From contig NZ_OY787469.1 in the NCBI RefSeq assembly GCF_963678835.1, positions 1,302,001 to 1,366,000 on the forward strand: 64,000 nucleotides of DNA, in the 5' to 3' direction. Shown one piece after another: positions 51,961 to 61,348 of the stretch; positions within the stretch are counted from its first letter, which is position 1, and the number at the start of each line of letters is the position of its first letter. The position numbers and the translations under genes are program-made. Source of the DNA: an uncultured Desulfuromonas sp. (GTDB lineage Bacteria > Desulfobacterota > Desulfuromonadia > Desulfuromonadales > Desulfuromonadaceae). The notes below the pieces were generated by a model. It worked only from the letters and a program-made list of their open reading frames with translations, searched no databases and was not told the DNA's origin.

Positions 51961-52312
51961 ATGAATGATTTTTCCAGAATGTGGTCTGAGCTTGGAATCA
52001 ACCTTCCGGATCATGATCAGCTGATGATGGCCTTACCGGAGTTGTCTTAGCAGGTCTATCTGTCCCTCATTTGAAATTGCCGATCAGGTTGTCGATGAGA
52101 CGACCTGCGATAGCAAAAAGAAAAGTTTTGAGGTGTTGGCCGATGACATCCCGGTTCATATGGCGATGTTTGCCGGAGGCGGTGCGAATAACCGATGTTA
52201 GCGGGATAAAATTTCAGCTGTGGTCGGTGGTGCGTTTCAGGTACCGGCCTGGCCGCAATGGATCGGGGCCATTGGCGTCGCCAGTGAGCCCTGCCGACTG
52301 TTGCGCTGTTAA
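51961..52312 (+). pseudogene. Relic of 2-hydroxyacyl-CoA dehydratase and its activator
   Basis: Three fragments are fused. From the ATG at 51961 (AAAGGAGC upstream) MNDFSRMWSELGINLPDHDQ fits the start of an HgdB-like subunit; a TAG at 52048 interrupts the frame where LSQQVYLS would continue. From about 52070, FEIADQVVDETTCDSKKKSFEVL matches the HgdB iron-sulfur region (ETTCDGKKK). From about 52160, AMFAGGGANN and then VPAWPQWIGAIGVA match the C-terminus of the HgdC/BadF-type activator (GGVAKN...VPxxPQxxGAxGAA). Several hundred codons are missing between the pieces. Confidence 0.75.
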
Positions 52313-52343
52313 CACCCTTCTTTATCACTGAATGCAATGCATC

Positions 52344-52391
52344 AAAACAGCAAAGGAACTGTGTTTATCACCACAGTTCCTTTGCTGTTTT
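52344..52391. terminator. Bidirectional terminator after the DAHP synthase gene
   Basis: A 20-base perfect stem, AAAACAGCAAAGGAACTGTG with its inverse, encloses an 8-base loop. It lies about 24 bases beyond the - strand stop. Confidence 0.9.
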
Positions 52392-52414
52392 CGCGGTAAT
52401 CTTCCGAGTTCTCT

Positions 52415-53476
52415 TTACAACGACCGTCCATTGTTTTTTTTCAAACTGCTGTGAATCATGCGCAACAGCCGGTCGGTTGTCTCCCAGCCAATGCACTTGT
52501 CTGTAATCGAAACCCCGTATTTCAATTCCTCCTGAGGACCGATGGGCTGGTTGCCCTCTTCGATGTTGCTTTCAATCATCAGGGCACGAATGGTGTTGTT
52601 GCCGTTGGCGATTTGATCGAGAACGTTCACAATTACCTCCTCTTGGCGGTTGTGATCCTTGCAGGAATTGGCGTGGCTGCAGTCGACCATGATGGCGGTG
52701 TTGAGGTTTTGGTCGGCCAGTTTTTTTTCAGTAAATGCGATGGCTTCAGGCTGATAGTTCGGACCATTGCTGCCGCCGCGTAAGACAATGTGAGCATCGG
52801 GATTGCCGCAGGTCTCGACAATGGAAATTTTCCCCTGGCGGTTGATGCCGAGGAAACTATGGCCATGCCGTGCCGCGCTCATGGCATCCATGGCAATCTG
52901 CAGATTGCCGTCGGTGCTATTCTTAAAGCCGACCGGAAACGACAGGCCGCTGGACATTTCACGATGGGGTTGCGATTCAGTGGTCCGTGCGCCGATGGCC
53001 CCCCAACTGATCAGGTCAGCAAAATATTCCGGGGTGATGGTGTCGAGCATTTCGGTGGCAATCGGCAGTTCCAGCTCCGTAATGGCACAAAACAGTTGCC
53101 GGGCAATGCCGAGACCTTTGGAGATCAGGTGGCTGCCGTCGAGATCCGGGTCGTTGATCAGACCTTTCCAGCCCACGGTGGTGCGCGGTTTTTCAAAATA
53201 AACGCGCATGACAATGTGCAGCTGATCATCGAGTTCATGGGACAGCTTGCTCAAACGGCGGGCATAGTCGAGGGCGGCTTCCGGATCGTGGATGGAACAT
53301 GGGCCGACCACGATCATCAGACGTTGGTCTTGGTTATGGAGAATATCTTGGATTTCGTTACGTGCTCTGGTGACGAAGGCAGCCGATTGCTCGGAAAGCG
53401 GGAACACCTGTCTGAGTTCGGATGGAGCGATAACTTCGGTGATGCCCTTGATGTTGAGATTGTTTGTACGGTACAT
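52415..53476 (-). CDS. aroG: 3-deoxy-7-phosphoheptulonate synthase, class I
   Basis: This 353-residue enzyme condenses erythrose 4-phosphate and PEP, the first step of the shikimate pathway. Motifs: VVGPCSIHDPEAALDYA (PEP/metal region), MRVYFEKPRTTVGWKGLINDP, the metal cysteine here, GARTTESQPHREMSSGLSFPVGFKN and DCSHANS. It is closest in pattern to AroF/AroG/AroH; which amino acid inhibits it cannot be told. The ATG at 53476 follows AAGGGGAA. Confidence 0.93.
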   Translation of the reverse strand: MYRTNNLNIKGITEVIAPSELRQVFPLSEQSAAFVTRARNEIQDILHNQDQRLMIVVGPCSIHDPEAALDYARRLSKLSHELDDQLHIVMRVYFEKPRTTVGWKGLINDPDLDGSHLISKGLGIARQLFCAITELELPIATEMLDTITPEYFADLISWGAIGARTTESQPHREMSSGLSFPVGFKNSTDGNLQIAMDAMSAARHGHSFLGINRQGKISIVETCGNPDAHIVLRGGSNGPNYQPEAIAFTEKKLADQNLNTAIMVDCSHANSCKDHNRQEEVIVNVLDQIANGNNTIRALMIESNIEEGNQPIGPQEELKYGVSITDKCIGWETTDRLLRMIHSSLKKNNGRSL

Positions 53477-53766
53477 GATGGATTGTTCCCCTTGCCGCTT
53501 CATGTTAGTTTATCGAAACGTCACATGGCGGCAGTCGCGTGATTTGTGTGGTGAATATGAACGGTGCCATCTCTTTAGTCGGCACGAGTCTCCATACGGA
53601 TATGGTGTGGAAAACCCCGTCAGAGTACAGTAATTTCTGGATGAGGTGAACCTTTTTTGCCCGGTTTGTCGGCGAAGATTAAAAAAAGTTTTCAGTGTTC
53701 AACGAGAGTGATCTGTTCGTTCGAAATGATCGATAATGGGACGTTTTTTTGTGAAAGAGAGTGACA

Positions 53767-54060
53767 ATGATTTTGCGTGAATTATTTTTGGCCATTGCTG
53801 GTCTGGTTGATTTGGTGTTCAGTATTTATGTTCTGATTCTGGTGGGACGCGCCCTGATCTCGTGGGTGAACCCCGATCCGTATAACCCGATTGTCCGATT
53901 CTTGCACAGTGCCACCGACCCGGTGTTGTATCGCATTCAGCGTTTGGTGCCGCTGCAATTTGGTGGCATTGATTTCAGTCCGTTGGTGTTACTGCTGGCG
54001 CTGTCCTTTGTTCAGCGGATTCTGGTCGTTGTCCTGCGCTCCATTGCCTACAGTTTTTGA
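53767..54060 (+). CDS. yggT: YggT-family membrane protein
   Basis: This 97-residue protein has two membrane segments (about 5-30 and 66-90) with the family loop RALISWVNPDPYNPIVRFLHSATDPVL between them. Role unclear; members sit in envelope or division-related clusters. The ATG at 53767 is preferred to a GTG six bases earlier. It is followed 3 bases later by yggU, a common pairing. Confidence 0.9.
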   Translation: MILRELFLAIAGLVDLVFSIYVLILVGRALISWVNPDPYNPIVRFLHSATDPVLYRIQRLVPLQFGGIDFSPLVLLLALSFVQRILVVVLRSIAYSF

Positions 54061-54063
54061 TCC

Positions 54064-54375
54064 ATGGCGTGTGATGACCTGAATGTCTGCGTCAGCACAC
54101 AGAAGGGCGGTGTGGCGATTGCCCTTTTTGTTCAGCCGCGGGCAAGTAAGAACAGCCTGTGCGGTTTGCAAGGCGATGAACTCAAGGTGCGGTTGACGTC
54201 TCCGCCGGTCGAGGGTGCTGCCAATAAGCTGTGCTGCACTTTTTTTGCGAAGTTACTGGGTGTGTCAAAAAGCTCTGTGACGTTGATTCGCGGCGATAAA
54301 AGCCGTCATAAACAGATTGTTGTCGAAGGTGTTTCGCTTGACGAGGTAAAACAGCGTCTGGCAAAAGCCTTTTAG
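54064..54375 (+). CDS. yggU: DUF167/YggU-family protein
   Basis: This 103-residue protein fits the family over its whole length: LFVQPRASKNSL, VRLTSPPVEGAANKLCCTFFAKLLGVSKSSV and GDKSRHKQI. The fold is known; the function is not. It is co-transcribed with yggT. Confidence 0.9.
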   Translation: MACDDLNVCVSTQKGGVAIALFVQPRASKNSLCGLQGDELKVRLTSPPVEGAANKLCCTFFAKLLGVSKSSVTLIRGDKSRHKQIVVEGVSLDEVKQRLAKAF

Positions 54376-54495
54376 GTGTGTGGGGTGACTAAACGCTCAG
54401 TCAGCCCGTGGCGCGATGTCTGAATGAATCGGTTCGTTGGGAACCCTTTGTTCTGGGAAAATTTCTAATTGATTTGCGACAGGAGGAGAGTCGTC

Positions 54496-55659
54496 ATGCA
54501 ACCGTTTGTGTTTCACAATCCGACTGAAATTGTTTTTGGTGTCGGCACGGCCGACAACGTGGGGAAATATGCCGCTCGTCAGGGCGGTAAAGCGTTGCTG
54601 GTCTATGGCCGCAACAGTATCAAGACCACCGGACTTTACGATCGGGTTACGGCATCGTTGCAGGCCGCCGGTTTAAGCTGGGTGGATCATGGTGGTGTCA
54701 AGTCCAACCCGGTGCTCAGCCATGTGCGCGAAGGGGTGGCTGTGGCCAAGCGGGAACAGGTGGATGTGATTGTTGCCGTTGGCGGCGGCAGTGTGCTCGA
54801 TGAATCGAAAGCCATTGCCGCCGGCGCTCTGTGCGACCATGATGTCTGGGAGTTTTTTGTGCAGGCCAAGGTGGAGAAGGCTTTGCCGCTGGTGACGCTG
54901 TTGACCCTGGCGGCGACCGGATCGGAGATGAACTCCGGTGGTGTGGTAACCAATGAGGACACTGCCCAGAAGTTTAATATTAATTCGCCGTTGCTGTTTC
55001 CGAAAACTTCAATCCTTGACCCGGCATTGACCTATACGGTGCCGAAGGATTATACCGCCTATTCAGCTGTTGACGCGATTTCCCATATCATCGAAGGTTA
55101 TTTCACCAGCAACGATCAGGCGACGCCGTTGCAAGATCGCTTTGTCGAGGGGCTGGTGAAAACGATTATGGAAAGCACCGAGCAGATTCTGCACCAGCCG
55201 GATCATGCCGACGCACGGGCAACCATGATGTGGTCGGCAACCTGGGCACTGAACGGATTGTCCACGGCTGGGATTGGTTTGTACCAGTTTCCCAATCACA
55301 TGATTGAACACTCGCTGAGCGCCATGTATGACATTGCCCATGGTGCCGGGCTGTCCATTGTCATCCCCGGGTGGATGGACTATGCGGCCGCACAGAATCC
55401 GGCCAAGTTTGCCCAGTTTGCCCGGCGGGTGTTTGATTGCGAACTGAACGATGATCTGGAGTGCGCCCGCTACGGCATTACGGCGCTGAAAACCTGGTTC
55501 CATTCCATCGGCAGCCCGGTCACCTTGGCGCAGGGGAATATCCCTGATGAGGAGATTGGTGCCATTGCTGACAATGCGGTGATGTTGGCCCGCAAGTGGG
55601 GACTCAAGGCCTACACTGCTGAGGTGATTGCCGATATCCTCAGCCGCTGTCGAAGCTGA
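54496..55659 (+). CDS. Iron-containing alcohol dehydrogenase (YqhD/BDH type)
   Basis: This 387-residue protein has the NAD(P) loop VGGGSVLDESKAIA (about 95-108). Metal ligands fall in AYSAVDAISHIIEGYF, FPNHMIEHSLSAM and DIAHGAGLSIVIPGWM. The pattern follows NAD(P)H-dependent butanol or aldehyde reductases. It probably reduces aldehydes; the substrate is not readable. GGAGGAG precedes the ATG at 54496. xth follows 13 bases later, perhaps in the same transcript. Confidence 0.9.
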   Translation: MQPFVFHNPTEIVFGVGTADNVGKYAARQGGKALLVYGRNSIKTTGLYDRVTASLQAAGLSWVDHGGVKSNPVLSHVREGVAVAKREQVDVIVAVGGGSVLDESKAIAAGALCDHDVWEFFVQAKVEKALPLVTLLTLAATGSEMNSGGVVTNEDTAQKFNINSPLLFPKTSILDPALTYTVPKDYTAYSAVDAISHIIEGYFTSNDQATPLQDRFVEGLVKTIMESTEQILHQPDHADARATMMWSATWALNGLSTAGIGLYQFPNHMIEHSLSAMYDIAHGAGLSIVIPGWMDYAAAQNPAKFAQFARRVFDCELNDDLECARYGITALKTWFHSIGSPVTLAQGNIPDEEIGAIADNAVMLARKWGLKAYTAEVIADILSRCRS

Positions 55660-55672
55660 TCAGGAGCTGGAT

Positions 55673-56485
55673 GTGAAAATTATATCCTTCAATGTCAATG
55701 GGTTGCGTGCCCGCCATCACCAGGTTAAAGCGGTGATTGACGCCTACCAGCCCGACGTTCTGGCGTTACAGGAAACCAAGGTCCATGACGACCAGTTTCC
55801 GTTGGCGGAGGTTGAATCGTTGGGCTACGAGGTGCGCTATTATGGTCAAAAAGGCCATTACGGTGTCGCCTTATTGTCGCGTCAAGCCCCCGTGGATGTG
55901 CAGTACGGTTTTGTTGATGATGATGACGAGGCCCAGCGTCGATTGATTGTCGGGCGCTATGCGTTTGGCGATCAGATGGTCACGGTGGTCAACGGTTATT
56001 TCCCTCAAGGGGAGAACCGTTCCCATGCGGTAAAATTTCCGGCCAAGGAGACGTTTTACCGCGACCTGCGCCAGATGCTGGAAAATTATGACCCCCGCAA
56101 CGATGCGCTTCTGGTGGTTGGAGATATGAATGTGGCTCCACTGGCGGAAGATATTGGTATCGGGCCGGACAATGAAAAGCGTTGGCTGGCGCAGGGCAAG
56201 AGTTGTTTCCTTCCCGAGGAGCGTGCCTGGCTGCAGAGCGTGACAGACTGGGGGCTACACGACAGTTTTCGCCATTGCTATCCTGATGTGGATGACCGGT
56301 TCAGTTGGTTTGATTACCGCAGCCGCGGGTTTGAGCGTGAGCCGAAGCGCGGGTTGCGTATTGATCTGATTCTGGCCAGTCAGGCGCTCATTTCCCGTTG
56401 TCAGGATGCCGGGATTGATTACGATATTCGCGCCATGGAAAAACCTTCCGACCACTGCCCTGTCTGGGCGGAATTTTCACTTTAA
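55673..56485 (+). CDS. xth: Exodeoxyribonuclease III / AP endonuclease
   Basis: This 270-residue enzyme acts in base-excision repair. Motifs: SFNVNGLRAR, LALQETKV (metal Glu), NGYFPQGENRSH, VVGDMNVAP (Asp, Asn), IDLILAS and the terminal SDHCPVW (His). It starts at GTG 55673 with AGGAG seven bases upstream, right after the dehydrogenase gene. Confidence 0.94.
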   Translation: MKIISFNVNGLRARHHQVKAVIDAYQPDVLALQETKVHDDQFPLAEVESLGYEVRYYGQKGHYGVALLSRQAPVDVQYGFVDDDDEAQRRLIVGRYAFGDQMVTVVNGYFPQGENRSHAVKFPAKETFYRDLRQMLENYDPRNDALLVVGDMNVAPLAEDIGIGPDNEKRWLAQGKSCFLPEERAWLQSVTDWGLHDSFRHCYPDVDDRFSWFDYRSRGFEREPKRGLRIDLILASQALISRCQDAGIDYDIRAMEKPSDHCPVWAEFSL

Positions 56486-56495
56486 CCTGTTCTGT

Positions 56496-56533
56496 GGCCG
56501 GGCCGAACCAGACGTATTCGGCCCGGCCGCTTG
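56496..56533 (+). terminator. Terminator after xth
   Basis: GGCCGGGCCGAA and its exact 12-base inverse enclose 9 bases; the T content afterwards is modest. Confidence 0.7.
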
Positions 56534-56706
56534 TCTCTGTTTCAAGGACACAACGAAATTTTATACGCTGTTCTTCGTTGATCCGATAAGACCTCCCCCC
56601 CTCAAGCGAAGGCCTTTGAAAAGATGATTGATTTTGCGACTTTTCAAAAGCGTGCTAAGATCGTAGAATTCTATCATGAAGTGATGTGGTCGAAGGGGAA
56701 ATGCTT

Positions 56707-57519
56707 ATGCACAAAATCATGTTCGTTGATGATGAGCCGAACGTCCTACGCTCTTTACGGCGTCTTTTTATGGATGAAGGGGGCTACGAACTGTTTTTCG
56801 CCAACTCGGGGAGTGAAGGTCTTCAACTGCTGGAAGACGAGCCGGACGTGTGTGTCGTGGTTTCGGATTATCGTATGCCGGAGATGAATGGTGTCGAATT
56901 CCTGAGCCAGGTGCATGCCCGCAAGCCCGATACAATCCGCATTGTGTTGTCCGGTTACGCGGATACCGCCTCCGTGGTTGAAGCGATCAATATCGGTCAT
57001 ATCTACCGCTTTATCCCCAAACCATGGAATGATGACGAGTTGCTGGTTAGCATTGCCAATGCCGTCGACACCTATGATCTCAGTTGCAATAACAAGCAGC
57101 TCTCCGAGGCGTTGGAGCAGCGCAACGATCAACTCGAACAGGTCAATGCCAACCTTGAAGAAACGATTCTCGAGCGCACCGAAGCTTTGGAGCTGCGCAG
57201 TGAAGTTCTACAGATGGCTCAGGATATTCTCGACAGCATGCCGGTGGCGGTCATCGGCGTGGATCTTGAGGACCAGATCGTCCAGGCCAATGTTGCGGCA
57301 ACCCGCCTGTTGAAACCGCGTGGTCTTCTGCTTGGCGAACAAACCTCGTCCGTACTTAATGACGGAATTCTCGCCTTTATTGAGCAGGTGAAGTTAACCG
57401 ACATCTCAACCGATCGCATCGTGATTAACGGTGGCACGTATCGGGCCAACGGTCAGTATCTTAACGATGATCGCAGTCGGGGAATCGTGATCACTCTGGT
57501 TCCTGTTGAAACGGAGTAG
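56707..57519 (+). CDS. Response regulator with receiver, coiled coil and PAS-like domain
   Basis: This 270-residue protein has a receiver domain (about 1-125) with intact Asp in VVVSDYRMPEMNG (about 51), VLSGYAD and FIPKPW. A coiled coil (about 130-175, QLSEALEQRNDQLEQVNANLEE) and a PAS-like domain (about 180-265) follow. There is no DNA-binding, HD-GYP or kinase domain, so it probably acts by protein contact. AGGGGAA is 8 bases before the ATG at 56707 and only 2 before ATG 56701. No kinase gene is next to it. Confidence 0.85.
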   Translation: MHKIMFVDDEPNVLRSLRRLFMDEGGYELFFANSGSEGLQLLEDEPDVCVVVSDYRMPEMNGVEFLSQVHARKPDTIRIVLSGYADTASVVEAINIGHIYRFIPKPWNDDELLVSIANAVDTYDLSCNNKQLSEALEQRNDQLEQVNANLEETILERTEALELRSEVLQMAQDILDSMPVAVIGVDLEDQIVQANVAATRLLKPRGLLLGEQTSSVLNDGILAFIEQVKLTDISTDRIVINGGTYRANGQYLNDDRSRGIVITLVPVETE

Positions 57520-57540
57520 AGAGCGATAAGTCGCTTTTTT
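57519..57540 (+). terminator. Terminator after the response regulator
   Basis: AGCGA/TCGCT with a 4-base loop followed by six T; short but well placed. Confidence 0.6.
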
Positions 57541-57548
57541 CTCTGGAG

Positions 57549-57680
57549 ATGTCGTGTGACGAAGCCATTGTGACAACAATTCACTCCGACATCGGCATGC
57601 CGCTGGGTGCGTACAAGGTCTTGGACCTGATGCATTCCGGCCAGGTTGATGATTTCACGCTGCTCTGCCCCTCGGATTAA
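57549..57680 (+). CDS. Possible 43-residue peptide or gene relic
   Basis: An open frame MSCDEAIVTTIHSDIGMPLG...LLCPSD has ordinary amino-acid composition but a ribosome site that abuts the start. It may be the remnant of a larger gene. No family recognised. Confidence 0.2.
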   Translation: MSCDEAIVTTIHSDIGMPLGAYKVLDLMHSGQVDDFTLLCPSD

Positions 57681-57786
57681 GCCGCAGTTTCTTGAAGCGC
57701 GTGACCGGTGTTACGATCCTTTGCCGTTTTCATTCCGTTAACAATCAGGACCAGAGTGAGCTCTGATGACCGTGTTGACCGTGGCC

Positions 57787-58149
57787 TCAGTTGGCTTTGG
57801 GTGCATTGGCCGTCTGGCTTTGCGGAAACTCTTGGGAGATTTTGGTCATAGCGGCTTTGACCTCAATGTGCATCGTATTCCAGCCGGCGTTGGTCAGTTG
57901 CAGTGTCTTTACATCCACCTCTTCTACCAGCCCTTTTTTTTGCAGTGCGGCCAGGGCTTTGTTCAGGGTGTTTTTCATTTTTTCCGGCGGGGTGGTGTTG
58001 CCGGTCATCTGGGCAAACTTGTTGGCCAGTTCGACGTTCTTGGCGTTGATCAGGTCTTTTTTGGCAAACGGCGTCTGGGCCTGTTTGACAAATTTACTCA
58101 GAAATAAAAAAAGAATCGATTGCCACAATTCATGATTGGTCGATGCCAT
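57787..58149 (-). CDS. Hypothetical protein
   Basis: This 120-residue protein is mostly helical and basic (FVKQAQTPFAKKDLINAKNVELANKFAQM; MKNTLNKALAALQKKGLVEEV). A winged-helix-like C-terminal half (LQKKGLVEEVDVKTLQLTNAGW) is possible. GAAAGGAT precedes the ATG at 58149. Its neighbour YigZ is on the same strand. Function unknown. Confidence 0.65.
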   Translation of the reverse strand: MASTNHELWQSILFLFLSKFVKQAQTPFAKKDLINAKNVELANKFAQMTGNTTPPEKMKNTLNKALAALQKKGLVEEVDVKTLQLTNAGWNTMHIEVKAAMTKISQEFPQSQTANAPKAN

Positions 58150-58222
58150 AAAAATATCCTTTCGTAAACGCAATAGCACCGGATTGTAGCGGGGACGGCA
58201 AGGAATGTCCAGAGGTGAGCGG

Positions 58223-58837
58223 TCAGGCTGGCGCGGCGATGGTGATACGGCCGTGACTCACGTCGGTGATATGGGTGGAGAAGCGTGTCAGGTGCTCCTC
58301 GGGCAGCCGCAAAAACAGGGTAACCTGATCGGCAAACTGTTGATCGTCAACCACAACTTCATACGCGTCAAAAAGCCGTTGCAGCGGTTCAAGCAGTGCA
58401 TAGTCACAGCTGATCTCTACTGCGCAGTAGTCAATTTTTTCTTTTGTTGTCACCCCTGACAAGGCCGCGAGAACGGCATCGGTATAGGCGCGGGCCATGC
58501 CGCCTTTGCCGAGACGGGTGCCGCCGAAGTAACGAGTGACCACCACGGTGATATCGCCAAGACCGCTGTGCTGCAGCGCGGTGAGCATTGGTTTGCCTGC
58601 GGCACCGTGGGGTTCGCCATCGTCGCTCATGGCGGTATCCGCAGTGGCGCCGGGCGCGCCGACAACGCACGCCCAGCAGTTATGGTTGGCATCAGGAAAT
58701 TCCTGTTGCATGGTGCGAATGAAGTTACGCGATTGTTCGACGGTTGGCGTGGCGGCCACCGTGGCGATAAACCGGCTGCGTTTTACCTCAATTTCACAGC
58801 GATAGCGCTGGGCCGGAACTGTGTAACGTGGTGTCAT
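58223..58837 (-). CDS. yigZ: YigZ/IMPACT-family protein
   Basis: This 204-residue protein has an N-terminal UPF0029 domain with EVKRSRFIATVA, NHNCWACVVG, MSDDGEPHGAAGKPML and VVVTRYFGGTRLGKGGMARAY, all diagnostic. The C-terminal DUF1949-type half follows. Relatives bind ribosomes or translation factors; the bacterial role is unclear. Its ATG overlaps the lemA stop by one base, so it is coupled to lemA. Confidence 0.92.
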   Translation of the reverse strand: MTPRYTVPAQRYRCEIEVKRSRFIATVAATPTVEQSRNFIRTMQQEFPDANHNCWACVVGAPGATADTAMSDDGEPHGAAGKPMLTALQHSGLGDITVVVTRYFGGTRLGKGGMARAYTDAVLAALSGVTTKEKIDYCAVEISCDYALLEPLQRLFDAYEVVVDDQQFADQVTLFLRLPEEHLTRFSTHITDVSHGRITIAAPA

Positions 58838-59406
58838 TATGAATGGTCGAATGACACGTCGACATCGGCGCGGTGTTCCGGTTGGATCTCCCACAGGTCG
58901 CGGGCGGTGAAGTTGAATTTGCCGGCGACCAGCACATCCGGAAACTGGGCGATGCGAATATTGTAGATGGTGATATATTCGTTAAACAGTTCGCGGCGAT
59001 CGGCGATCTGATCTTCCAGTTCGGAGATGCGGTTGCCGAGGCTGCGAAATGCCGTATCCGCTTTGAGATCCGGATATTGCTCAGTGACGGCAAATAGCGA
59101 TTTGAGCGTGTCGGTCAGCATGTTTTGAGCCTCGAGTTGCTCTTTCTCCGAGCGAGCCTGCCCCACCATGGAACGGGCTTTGATCACCGCTTCCAGGGTG
59201 GCTTTCTCGTGCTTCATATACCCTTCGCACACCTTGATCAGCTTGGGCAGTTCATCGAAGCGTTGCTTGAGGAGCACGTCGATGTTGCTCCATGACTTAT
59301 CCGCTTCGTTTTTCAAACGGACCAAACCATTGTAGATCATGATCACATAGCCGATCACCACAACCAGCAGCAGAACTAGAACACCCAGAACAATCAACGT
59401 TGTCAT
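58837..59406 (-). CDS. lemA: LemA-family protein
   Basis: This 189-residue protein has one N-terminal membrane segment (about 3-26) and a long helical bundle with the family features YNGLVRLKNEADKSWSNIDVLLKQR, LPKLIKVCEGYMKHE and YNIRIAQFPDVLVA. Role unknown. It lies between a GIDE-domain gene and yigZ in one operon, and LemA with GIDE is a recurring pair. Confidence 0.93.
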   Translation of the reverse strand: MTTLIVLGVLVLLLVVVIGYVIMIYNGLVRLKNEADKSWSNIDVLLKQRFDELPKLIKVCEGYMKHEKATLEAVIKARSMVGQARSEKEQLEAQNMLTDTLKSLFAVTEQYPDLKADTAFRSLGNRISELEDQIADRRELFNEYITIYNIRIAQFPDVLVAGKFNFTARDLWEIQPEHRADVDVSFDHS

Positions 59407-59437
59407 CGCTTTTTCTCCTTAGCTAGAGAGCACACGT

Positions 59438-61348
59438 TTAGATGAGATGGAAATACGTGACACCGGCTTTAATGGCCCAGGCAAAAGCAGCCAGTCCGGC
59501 AATCAGCAGAAGCGGTACCTGCCACGAGTAGTGACTGACCAGGCTGGCTTCCGATTCGGTTTCAGCAATAATAAACGGCAGATCTTTTTGCGGTGGCGCA
59601 CTGAGCACCAGTTGTTCGTTGGAGCGCTTCTGGCTCTGTTGCAGCTTTTCGTGCAGTGCCTGCTGCTCCATATCAGCGCGTGCTTCATCCCATTCGGCTG
59701 AGCTGACATGACCGTCGCCGTCGCGGTCATAGGTCATCATCTGTTCGCGGTTGCCTTTGAGTTCGCGCAGTTTTTCCGCAACCCGCTGGCCTAGTGAACT
59801 CTGGTGTTTGCGGGCTGTTGAGGCGAAACCCAGCACGTAGACCATGCTGTTCTCGTAGATCACCTCTTCCACCCACTTTTCGTTGGCCGAAGTCAAATCA
59901 CTGCTGCTGTGGCTGTTTTTTAAGCGGAATGTTGCTCCGTGCGGGTTGACGCTGATGCGTCCGGTATCATCTTCGAGAATGAACGGCACCGTATCGCTGG
60001 TGGTGATGCTGGTCAACCGCCAGTGATCCTTGTGGGTGCGGCGGTAGCGTTTGAGCGAGTAGTAGACACAGGGCTGCAGGGTGTTGGGAGAGACCAGTGC
60101 GTATTGGCGTTTGGCTTTGCCGTAAAGTTCGACCATGCCCATGGCGGCGGACCGGGCCTTGCTGGTGGCGGTATTTTTGATGTGCTGGCGCAGTCGCCAG
60201 AAAAACAGAGCGTTCCACAAACACAGGCCGCTGACGCCCAGCGGGGCGAGTCCGGTGGAAAATCCGTAGTGGTAAAAGCTGCCGGCGGCCTTGTGATTGA
60301 CCTCGACAAAGAAGAACAGTGCCACCGCCCCAAGGTTTGCCAGCAGACGCCAACCGTTAAAGTGCAGTGAAAGCCCGGTCAGCATGCGTGGCGAGGGTGG
60401 TGCGGGTAATGAGGGGCGCGGGGCTTTTTGGGGTGTTGGCGGTTTCTGCTGTGACTGGCCGGGGGTGACGCCCGACAGTTGAAAGGCCGTAGCCAGACTG
60501 ATCACCGTATTGGTGGCTTGCTGGGCTGCGCCCGCTGTTGTGTGCTGGCGGTGGAGGTTGTCTTGCGCCATGTCGAGCAGCAGGACGGTGTAGCGGGTCA
60601 GGGTCGCTAAATTTTTGTTGATGCCGCTGTGATCTGCCGCATCGCATGGAAACACGCGGTAGTCGGGCAGAAAGCCGATGCCGAAATTGGTGTCAAGGTG
60701 ATGTTTCGGACACAGCTGGCAGACGACTTCGAGAAATTCAAACAGATTCCATTTGCGGCTCGGTCGTGCCTTGTCGCCGAGAATTTCCGGAGGAATATCC
60801 CAGACGGACAGATAGAGCAGGTGGTCCGGTTGCTGTGGTGTTCCACCCCAGGCCAAAACAATCCGTGGTTGCTGGCGGAAAATTTCGCGTCGCAGATCGT
60901 CATGGTTCTGATCGGTATGGACGCCGCCGGTGTAAGCATATTGGACCTGAGAGCGCTTGATGATCCGTTCCACCACCTGGCCGGTGATATCGACAAGGAC
61001 AATTAACGGCTCGCTGTTTTTGCTGAGCAGATGCTTGTGGCCATCCTGGGTAAAAACAAGTCCTTGTGCCGTGCGATGAATGGTATCGGGAGAGCCGAGA
61101 TCGAGTGGCTCTCGTTGGGCAACCATCCAGTTGGCAATCTGATGGCGTGACAGGATGGCCGCCACAGGTTCCAGCACCTCACGGGAGCCTTTGTAAAGCA
61201 TGTTGACGGCGTGGCCGGTCAAACGCATACGCAGGGTATACAGATCGAGGATCTTCAATGGTTTCAGATCGTCGAGCAGTGCATCCAGGTCCGCTTGGGG
61301 CGATTGTCCTTCAACCAGCAGCAAGATGTCGTTGTTTTCAGAGGTCAT
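59438..61348 (-). CDS. GIDE-domain membrane protein with EF-hand
   Basis: This 636-residue protein has an N-terminal alpha/beta region (about 1-220) and two central membrane segments (about 330-380). A GIDE-like domain (about 395-535) comes next, with an EF-hand loop YDRDGDGHVSSAEW (about 550) and a C-terminal membrane segment (about 610-630). GIDE domains are known from the mitochondrial ligase MULAN; this bacterial protein has no RING. It pairs with LemA. The ATG at 61348 follows TGGAG. Confidence 0.75.
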   Translation of the reverse strand: MTSENNDILLLVEGQSPQADLDALLDDLKPLKILDLYTLRMRLTGHAVNMLYKGSREVLEPVAAILSRHQIANWMVAQREPLDLGSPDTIHRTAQGLVFTQDGHKHLLSKNSEPLIVLVDITGQVVERIIKRSQVQYAYTGGVHTDQNHDDLRREIFRQQPRIVLAWGGTPQQPDHLLYLSVWDIPPEILGDKARPSRKWNLFEFLEVVCQLCPKHHLDTNFGIGFLPDYRVFPCDAADHSGINKNLATLTRYTVLLLDMAQDNLHRQHTTAGAAQQATNTVISLATAFQLSGVTPGQSQQKPPTPQKAPRPSLPAPPSPRMLTGLSLHFNGWRLLANLGAVALFFFVEVNHKAAGSFYHYGFSTGLAPLGVSGLCLWNALFFWRLRQHIKNTATSKARSAAMGMVELYGKAKRQYALVSPNTLQPCVYYSLKRYRRTHKDHWRLTSITTSDTVPFILEDDTGRISVNPHGATFRLKNSHSSSDLTSANEKWVEEVIYENSMVYVLGFASTARKHQSSLGQRVAEKLRELKGNREQMMTYDRDGDGHVSSAEWDEARADMEQQALHEKLQQSQKRSNEQLVLSAPPQKDLPFIIAETESEASLVSHYSWQVPLLLIAGLAAFAWAIKAGVTYFHLI

